Shown here piece after piece: positions 23,470 to 28,567 of a stretch of 39,586 nt of DNA (positions within the stretch are counted from its first letter, which is position 1; each line of letters opens with the position of its first letter). The position numbers and the translations under genes were made by a program. Location of the stretch: contig SHYW01000040.1 in assembly GCA_009692615.1 (NCBI GenBank), positions 1 through 39,586 on the forward strand, in the 5' to 3' direction. The stretch comes from Deltaproteobacteria bacterium (GTDB lineage Bacteria; Desulfobacterota; Binatia; UBA9968). The notes below the pieces were generated by a model that saw nothing but the letters and a program-made list of their open reading frames with translations, did not search any database and was not told where the DNA came from.

Positions 23470-24705
23470 ATGAGCCAGAATGAAGCGGACATATTAGCGG
23501 ACATTTCAACGCTCGAGGACCGCGAAGAAAGTCTAGCGCTAATGGAGCCGCTGCTGATCGCCGAAGGGTCGCGTCACCGAAGTGCGCTTACCGATCTCAC
23601 GGTCGAAGTGGCCACCCGTTCAGCTGGATTCCGGCGCAGCCTGCCCGATGGCGTGCGCGCGGCCTTGGCCGATCTCGTGCGCGCCATGAACTGCTACTAC
23701 AGCAATCTCATCGAAGGGCACGACACTCACCCCGTCGATATCGAACGGGCGCTCAAGAACGACTACAGCAACGATCCGCATAAGCGCGACCTTCAGCTCG
23801 AAGCGAAGGCGCATATAACAGTTCAGCAGTGGATCGATGCGGGCGGGCTAGCGGGCCGGCCGATGTCGCTAGCAGCCATTCGAGAAGTTCATTTTCGTTT
23901 CTGCGCGCTCTTGCCGGATGATCTTCTTTGGATTGAAAATCCTGACAGCGGCGAACGAGTAAAAGTTGTACCGGGTCGACTGCGGGACTGCGCTGTGCGG
24001 GTCGGTCACCACGTCCCCATCAGCGCCGGCGCGGTGCCGCGATTCCTGGCGCATTGCGAGAGCGCCTACGGCCGCTTGGGGAGGACGGATGCGATTCTTT
24101 CGGCTGCGGCGGCGCATCATCGCTTGCTGTGGATACATCCGTTCCTCGATGGTAACGGGCGCGTCGCCAGACTGCTATCCCACGCGACTCTCCTTGAGAC
24201 TTTGGATACGGGCGGAATATGGTCGGTCGCACGCGGCCTGGCGCGAAATGTCGCGGCGTACAAGAATCATCTCGCCAATTGCGATGGGCCGCGCCGAAAC
24301 GATCTTGACGGACGCGGCAACTTGAGCGAGGAAGCGCTTGCCGCTTTCACGCGATTCTTCCTGGAAGTGTGCATCGATCAAGTGCGCTTCATGGAAGATC
24401 TCGTTCAACCGGATCGCTTGCGCACCCGGATTCTCATGTGGACCGAGGAAGAAATCCGACTTGGCCGGCTGCCGCCGAAATCGGCAAGTATTCTCGAAGC
24501 CGTGCTCTATCGCGGCGAGCTGCCGCGCGGCGACGCAGCCAGCATAGTCGGCACCGGCGATCGCCAAGCACGCCGTACTGTTTCCGCCCTAGTCGAAAAG
24601 GACGTGCTGGTAGCTGAAAGCGCACGCGCGCCACTGCGCCTAGCATTCCCAGCCGCACTCGCGTCGCGATGGATGCCGGGGCTGTTCCCAGAAAGGACGG
24701 AGTAG
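23470..24705 (+). CDS. Fic-family protein (AMPylase-type), with N-terminal inhibitory motif and C-terminal winged helix
   Basis: 411 residues. The catalytic motif HPFLDGNGRVAR starts at His223, a complete HPFx(D)GNGRxxR, so AMP transfer to a Ser/Thr/Tyr hydroxyl is expected. Ser78-N-L-I-Glu82-Gly83 matches the inhibitory (S/T)xxxE(G/N) helix placed before the Fic core, the class II arrangement in which Glu blocks productive ATP binding. The C-terminal 80 residues (SASILEAVLYRGELPRGDAA, TGDRQARRTVSALVEKDVL) look like a winged helix, common in this 'DUF4172-free' Fic group. It is monocistronic, between a terminator and repeat copies, a typical mobile accessory gene. Targets unknown; possible role in stress or toxin-antitoxin-like control. 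Confidence 0.9.
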   Translation: MSQNEADILADISTLEDREESLALMEPLLIAEGSRHRSALTDLTVEVATRSAGFRRSLPDGVRAALADLVRAMNCYYSNLIEGHDTHPVDIERALKNDYSNDPHKRDLQLEAKAHITVQQWIDAGGLAGRPMSLAAIREVHFRFCALLPDDLLWIENPDSGERVKVVPGRLRDCAVRVGHHVPISAGAVPRFLAHCESAYGRLGRTDAILSAAAAHHRLLWIHPFLDGNGRVARLLSHATLLETLDTGGIWSVARGLARNVAAYKNHLANCDGPRRNDLDGRGNLSEEALAAFTRFFLEVCIDQVRFMEDLVQPDRLRTRILMWTEEEIRLGRLPPKSASILEAVLYRGELPRGDAASIVGTGDRQARRTVSALVEKDVLVAESARAPLRLAFPAALASRWMPGLFPERTE

Positions 24706-24935
24706 CCGTGCGTCCCATCTCTGGGCTATCGTCATTACGATAGGTGAAAGGTTTCGCAGCTCGCACCAAGCCGCAAAGTTTGGGATCATAAGAAGATCAA
24801 CCACGAAATACACGAACGACACGAAAGCTTGGAAAATATCCGGACATAAATTTCGTGTATTTCGTGCCTTTCGTGGTCAATTCTCCGAATCCGAATCTTC
24901 TTCTCTGTGATCTCTGTGCGCTCTGTGGTTGAAAA
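24706..24935. repeat. Gene-free stretch with hairpin copy 5 and an extra CTCTGTGG arm
   Basis: AACCACGAAATACACGAACG (24799 onward) pairs with TTTCGTGTATTTCGTGCC and the end TTTCGTGGTCAA (to 24880). Directly after it, TTCTCCGAATCCGAATCTTC leads into a lone right arm TTCTCTGTGATCTCTGTGCG, ending CTCTGTGGTTGAAAA (24935). The linker CTCCGAATCCGAATCTT is shared with the cluster at 19517. Confidence 0.75.
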
Positions 24936-24978
24936 ACTCCGACACAACGCAAAACTCGCGCTCTTGGCACAGCATTTA

Positions 24979-25413
24979 CTACGTCTGCGCCTTCCCCGAA
25001 CCGATCCGCTTAGCCACCTGGGCATGCGCCAGCACCACGCGCGGGTCGCGCTGCAACGCGGCGACGTAACGTTCGCCGAACTCGCCGCCGCTCTCCGCCG
25101 GGATCAGCAGAAAGACCGACTGGCTCATCACCGCGTCGACGCCGGCGTTGGTCAGCGCTTCTTTATCGTCGAGACTTTCATCGATGACGACGATCAATTG
25201 GGAAATCGGCCGCAGCCAGGCGAACCACGGATCGCCGGTGATCAGTTGAAAAAAATGATTCGGCGAAAGAATCGGCCCGACGTTCTTTTCGTAAACCAGC
25301 CGTTCGGACTCAAGCAAAACTTTATGCAGATGGAGCAGCGCATCATGCAGTTCCAGCAACGGCCGGCGCAGCGCTAGGTGCTCGGGCGTGGGCGATATTC
25401 GTTTTTGCATCAT
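24979..25413 (-). CDS. Conserved hypothetical protein (DPWFAWLRP family)
   Basis: 144 residues from the ATG pair at 25413/25410, with GAAAG upstream; TTG 25422 is less likely. Soluble, mainly helical. I recognise the pattern 'LLELHDALLHLHKVLLESE', 'LITGDPWFAWLRPISQLIV' and the ending 'LQRDPRVVLAHAQV' from an uncharacterised family widespread in Gram-negative bacteria, with nothing known about its role. No neighbour is co-directional, so it is probably monocistronic. It sits between the Fic gene with repeats and the divergent dienelactone hydrolase. Confidence 0.7.
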   Translation of the reverse strand: MMQKRISPTPEHLALRRPLLELHDALLHLHKVLLESERLVYEKNVGPILSPNHFFQLITGDPWFAWLRPISQLIVVIDESLDDKEALTNAGVDAVMSQSVFLLIPAESGGEFGERYVAALQRDPRVVLAHAQVAKRIGSGKAQT

Positions 25414-25478
25414 CACTTTCAAATACCATGATTCCGCGCAGCGGTCAGCACGGCGAAAACCGGGCGCCTGAAAAACAA

Positions 25479-25507
25479 TTGACCTCAGGCGTGGTTTGCG
25501 CTAGCTT
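25479..25507 (+). promoter_or_regulatory. Candidate promoter TTGACC-N17-TAGCTT
   Basis: TTGACC 25479-25484, TAGCTT 25502-25507, spaced 17, about 37 bases before the hydrolase start at 25544. Same TTGAC/TAG pattern as at 2506, 12131 and 22466. Confidence 0.45.
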
Positions 25508-25543
25508 TCCATCGTTCGCACTAAACCTAAAGGAGCTATCAGC

Positions 25544-26467
25544 ATGGAAAGAAAAAAGGCGAGCGATTTCGATCCGCAGCTGCTGAGTTTGTTCCACAAG
25601 TACGTGCATGGCGCCATCAACCGGCGCGAATTTTTAGACGGCGCGGCGAAATTCGCCGTCGGCGGCATGACCGCGATGGGCTTGTGGGAGATGCTTCGCC
25701 CCAACTACGCTCTCGCCCAGCAAGTCGCCAAAGACGACAAACGCATCAAAGCCGAGTACACCATGTATCCTTCGCCCAAGGGCAACTCGTCCAATGGCCA
25801 GATGCGCGGCCTGCTCGCCCGCCCCGCCAGCGGCGACAAATTCCCCGTGGTCGTAGTCATTCACGAAAATCGCGGCCTCAATCCTTACATCAAAGATGTC
25901 GCGCGGCGCTTTGCCGCGTTAGGCTACATGGCACTGGCGCCGGACGCGATCTGGCCGCTGGGCGGCTACCCGGCCAGCGACAAATACGGCGCTGAAGCCG
26001 ATGAGAAGGCGCTGGGAATGCAGAAACAATTAGACGGCCCGAAGATTATCGAAGACTTCGTCGCCGCCAGCGAATTTCTCCTAAAGCATCCTCAATCCAC
26101 CGGTAAACTCGGCGCCGTCGGCTTCTGTTTCGGCGGAGGCGTAGTCAACCAGCTTGCCGTTCGCGTGCCGGGACTAGCCGCCGGCGCACCGTTCTACGGC
26201 AGAGCACCGGCGGCGGCGGACGTACCGAAAATTAAAGCAGCCGTGCAAGCGCACTTCGCCGACGTCGAGTTGGATCCCAACACGAGCGGCACCTGGCCCG
26301 CTTACGAAGTCGCGTTAAAGGCCAGTGGCACAAAACATGAGGCCTTTTTCTATTCGAAAGCTAACCACGGCTTCCACAACGACACCACACCGCGATTCGA
26401 CGAAGCCGCCGCCAAACTCGCCTGGCAACGCACCGTCGATCACTTCAATAAGAATTTGAAAGCGTAA
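25544..26467 (+). CDS. Dienelactone hydrolase-family protein, Tat-exported
   Basis: 307 residues, alpha/beta hydrolase of the dienelactone hydrolase family. A twin-arginine region, Asn26-Arg27-Arg28-Glu-Phe-Leu followed by a mildly hydrophobic stretch (AAKFAVGGMTAMGL), predicts export folded via Tat. The nucleophile elbow is GFCFGGG with Cys195 (Cys instead of Ser is typical), and His275 lies in NHGFHND; an Asp near 245 completes the triad. The oxyanion region reads VVIHENRGLN, where the Glu that tunes the Cys is present. AAAGGAG precedes ATG 25544. Classical members hydrolyse dienelactone in chlorocatechol breakdown, but exported YghX-like forms have unknown substrates. Confidence 0.88.
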   Translation: MERKKASDFDPQLLSLFHKYVHGAINRREFLDGAAKFAVGGMTAMGLWEMLRPNYALAQQVAKDDKRIKAEYTMYPSPKGNSSNGQMRGLLARPASGDKFPVVVVIHENRGLNPYIKDVARRFAALGYMALAPDAIWPLGGYPASDKYGAEADEKALGMQKQLDGPKIIEDFVAASEFLLKHPQSTGKLGAVGFCFGGGVVNQLAVRVPGLAAGAPFYGRAPAAADVPKIKAAVQAHFADVELDPNTSGTWPAYEVALKASGTKHEAFFYSKANHGFHNDTTPRFDEAAAKLAWQRTVDHFNKNLKA

Positions 26468-26486
26468 ATTGAGTGAGACGAAAACC

Positions 26487-26519
26487 CAGCGCGAGCGGAT
26501 GTGTATGCCGCTCGCGCTG
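26487..26519 (+). terminator. Hairpin after hydrolase gene (terminator-like, no T-run)
   Basis: Perfect 12-base arms CAGCGCGAGCGG / CCGCTCGCGCTG with a 9-base loop, 20 bases after the hydrolase stop. Only ACGATTC follows, so termination would rely on the stem alone. Confidence 0.5.
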
Positions 26520-26612
26520 ACGATTCAGTGAAAATCCAAAAACATCCGCCTACCTGCTACGCGAAGACGAGACTCAAAACTCGGAACTAGAAACAAAGCG
26601 CGCGCCCAGCGC

Positions 26613-27281
26613 TTATACAAAACCCATCTTGCGGCCCCAATTTTCTGGGTCATTTAGAAAATCAACGATCTGCGATTTTTGCGCCTCGGTAAAGTAATTC
26701 TTGCTCGTGCCGGTATCGAGCACGTCGTCCCAGTCCGCTAACACGTGAAGTTTGATGTCGTTCTTGGCGAGATTGTCGCGGCCTTCATGCTGATTCAAAC
26801 GCCCCGACGCGTAGTCGAACACGCATAAACAATGGGTCATCTTGGCGCCGGAGCCGCGGACACCGATGTTGAAGCGCAGCTTGCTAAGACCGTCGGTGAT
26901 CAAGTCCTCGACCATGAGCACGCGCTTACCGGCTTCGAGGATGCCTTCGATCTGTTTCGTGCCGCCGTAGCCCTTGGGTTGCTTGCGGATGTAGATCATC
27001 GGCTTCTTGATGATATGCGACACGAACGCCGCGTAGGGAATTCCCGCAGTCTCGCCGCCGGCGACCACGTCGATCTGATCGAGACCGATATCGGTTTCGA
27101 CCAGCTTCGCCATCTGCGTGACGATATACTCGCGCTCGGCGGCGAACGACAACAACTTGCGGCAGTCGATATAAACCGGCGAAATGCGCCCGGAGACAAA
27201 CACGAACGGCTTGTCCTTGTAAACCGCGATCGACTCGGTGGCCAACAACATCTCGGCGACTTTTAGAGAAACCTCGCTCAT
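26613..27281 (-). CDS. pyrE: Orotate phosphoribosyltransferase
   Basis: 222 residues, type I phosphoribosyltransferase converting orotate and PRPP to orotidine 5'-phosphate in pyrimidine synthesis. The FVSGRISPVYIDCRKLLS N-terminal hood (about 28-45), the RKQPKGYGG.KQIEG flexible catalytic loop (99-113) and the PRPP-binding VLMVEDLITDG loop (121-131) are visible; Thr-Asp-Gly replaces the more usual Thr-Thr/Ala-Gly. GAAAGG lies upstream of ATG 27281. It stands alone on the minus strand. PyrR, the usual regulator of pyr genes, is encoded at 34193, 7 kb away on the other strand. Length is near the usual 210-220. Confidence 0.85.
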   Translation of the reverse strand: MSEVSLKVAEMLLATESIAVYKDKPFVFVSGRISPVYIDCRKLLSFAAEREYIVTQMAKLVETDIGLDQIDVVAGGETAGIPYAAFVSHIIKKPMIYIRKQPKGYGGTKQIEGILEAGKRVLMVEDLITDGLSKLRFNIGVRGSGAKMTHCLCVFDYASGRLNQHEGRDNLAKNDIKLHVLADWDDVLDTGTSKNYFTEAQKSQIVDFLNDPENWGRKMGFV

Positions 27282-27385
27282 GGCAAATACCTTTCAAATC
27301 TTTGGAATAGGCCACGTCTTAACATAGCGACCCAACATTGCCAACGCTCACGAGATCAGAGGCAGCCAATGTAATGAGAGATCGT

Positions 27386-27688
27386 GTTCACCACGAGGGC
27401 GCAAGAACACGAAGTTCGGAATAACTGAACGACCCCCGGCTTTAAACCGAGGGGTTCAAAATGCCTCGACTAGGAGGCGACTCTTCGTTCCGTCATTCCG
27501 GCGCAGGCCGGAATCCAGGTTTTCTTTGGCACTGCAGCACAAGCGAAGATGGATGCCGGCCTGCGCCGGCATGACAAACCTTCTATTCGTCTGAAGCATG
27601 TCCTGAGCACCGACGAAGGGGCGAGGGAATTCAACCATCCCCGAGAGGGACATTAATTTCTGGAACCTTCGCGCCTTCGTGGTGAGAT
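27386..27688. repeat. CCACGAAGG-type hairpin split by at least three other repeats (copy 6)
   Basis: Left arm GTTCACCACGAGGGCGCAAG and on to GTTCGGA at 27420; right arm CCTTCGCGCCTTCGTGGTGA at 27665-27684. Between them: hairpin TGAAC..CCCCCGGCTTTAAACCGAGGGG..GTTCA (27426-27456); hairpin GCCTC/GAGGC (27463-27478); an inverted pair CGTCATTCCGGCGCAGGCCG ... GGATGCCGGCCTGCGCCGGC to ATGAC (27491-27575); and TCCTGAGCACCGACGAAGGGG (27601-27621). The whole 27282-27783 stretch has no real gene; a 65-codon ORF with MPAQAGIH and GLRRNDG is a well-known translation artefact of such repeats. Confidence 0.8.
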
Positions 27689-27739
27689 AGGGATATTGTC
27701 CGAGGATGATAACTGCGGATCGGCGCGAGCGGAAAACCT

Positions 27740-27773
27740 GAGCCGCGGGATAGCCGACGTTATCCCGCAGCTC
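27740..27773 (-). terminator. Intrinsic terminator candidate for the SEC-C/small-protein operon
   Basis: GCGGGATA (27745-27752) and TATCCCGC (27761-27768), extended by GAGC/GCTC at 27740-27743 and 27770-27773; on the minus strand it is followed by GGTTTTCC. It lies 11 bases after the stop of the 40-residue gene. Confidence 0.55.
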
Positions 27774-27783
27774 GATCAGAATG

Positions 27784-27906
27784 TTACTTCGCCTTCAATG
27801 AAAACCCCTTGGTCTCTTTCTTGGCGCGCTTGTCGGCGCGCTTTTCCATCAAGGTTTTTTGCGGCTTCTTCTTGTCTTGCTTCTTAGCGTCTTTACCTTT
27901 GCTCAT
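27784..27906 (-). CDS. 40-residue lysine-rich basic protein
   Basis: ATG 27906 is preceded by an excellent AAGGAG seven to eight bases upstream, and the frame runs 40 codons to TAA. It begins MSKGKDAKKQDKKKPQKTLM and ends ETKGFSLKAK, with about 15 Lys residues; probably disordered or helical and possibly nucleic-acid- or ribosome-associated. Similar Lys-rich mini-proteins exist in other proteobacteria without known role. It follows the SEC-C gene by 60 bases on the same strand and is followed by a terminator hairpin, so the two form an operon. A small-protein cut-off would miss it. Confidence 0.75.
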   Translation of the reverse strand: MSKGKDAKKQDKKKPQKTLMEKRADKRAKKETKGFSLKAK

Positions 27907-27966
27907 ATTCGTCGCTCCTTCTGAATGGTTGATCGGCGTCGCGCCAAACCACGCGCCGCTAGGTTA

Positions 27967-28311
27967 TTATTTTCCACAGCAATGTTTAGATTTTTTACCG
28001 CTGCCACAAAGACAGGGATCGTTGCGCCCCGCTTTCTTTTCCACCACCGTCGGTTTCTGGGGGTGGAGCAAGCGGTCCAGATCGCCGACATCCTCAACTT
28101 GGTCCGCCTCGATGGTAACGCGACAATGCCAACCATGTTTATCGAACGTCGCGCTCACCTCTTTGAAGCGCGCCTCGGTTTGTACATGAACCACCGCCGG
28201 ATTCTTCTCGCTGCCGAGCCGAGCGAGCTTCTTCGGCCCAAAGCTATCCATCCAACCCTGCGCGTCAATTCGACTTTGCATCAATCCAACATCAGCGATT
28301 CGATTGCCCAT
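27967..28311 (-). CDS. SWIM/SEC-C metal-binding motif protein (PBPRA1643-like)
   Basis: 114 residues. The C-terminus carries a SEC-C zinc motif, [20 protein letters not shown], with C-x-C-x8-C-C spacing as in the tail of SecA. The upstream part ('[20 protein letters not shown]', '[13 protein letters not shown]') matches a small stand-alone family known as PBPRA1643-type SWIM/SEC-C proteins. SEC-C tails bind zinc and often contact ribosomes or SecB; the function of this family is unknown. The start could be ATG 28311 or 28281 (MQSRID). It precedes a 40-residue basic protein gene in a likely operon. Confidence 0.8.
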   Translation of the reverse strand: MGNRIADVGLMQSRIDAQGWMDSFGPKKLARLGSEKNPAVVHVQTEARFKEVSATFDKHGWHCRVTIEADQVEDVGDLDRLLHPQKPTVVEKKAGRNDPCLCGSGKKSKHCCGK

Positions 28312-28390
28312 ACCGAGAGTATCCCAGTTATCGCGCCTTTTAGCTATGCAAAGGCCATCGACCCTGAATAAATGTCGTCAGATCTTCCTC

Positions 28391-28521
28391 CCGCAAAGCC
28401 TGTCTTGAGCAACGTCGAAGGGGCGCAAAGGCGCTAAGTTCGGAAAAAAAGGTGATAAACATTCGCGAGAATTTTTTATTTCCCCTCCGAACTTTGCGCC
28501 TTTGCGCCTTTGCGAGAGATA
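28391..28521. repeat. TTTGCGCC-type hairpin with inserted mini-repeat
   Basis: Left arm CCCGCAAAG (28391-28399) is interrupted by CCTGTCTTGAGCAACGTCGA AGGGG (28399-28423), then resumes CGCAAAGGCGCTAAGTTCGG. Right arm TCCGAACTTTGCGCCTTTGC and on to GCGAGAG. The intact form is at 34074-34157. On the minus strand the insert reads PFDVAQDRLC, a familiar artefact peptide. 28312-28567 holds no gene; GTCTTTCGTGGTTCAA near 28551 is one more lone arm. Confidence 0.75.
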
Positions 28522-28567
28522 TTCCGAATTTCGGGGGTGTGTCGCACGAGGTCTTTCGTGGTTCAAA

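Noticed and set aside
27456-27653. 65-codon minus-strand ORF with MPAQAGIH and GLRRNDG
   Set aside because: It is the translation of the CGTCATTCCGG-type inverted repeat, a familiar annotation artefact; no ribosome site.
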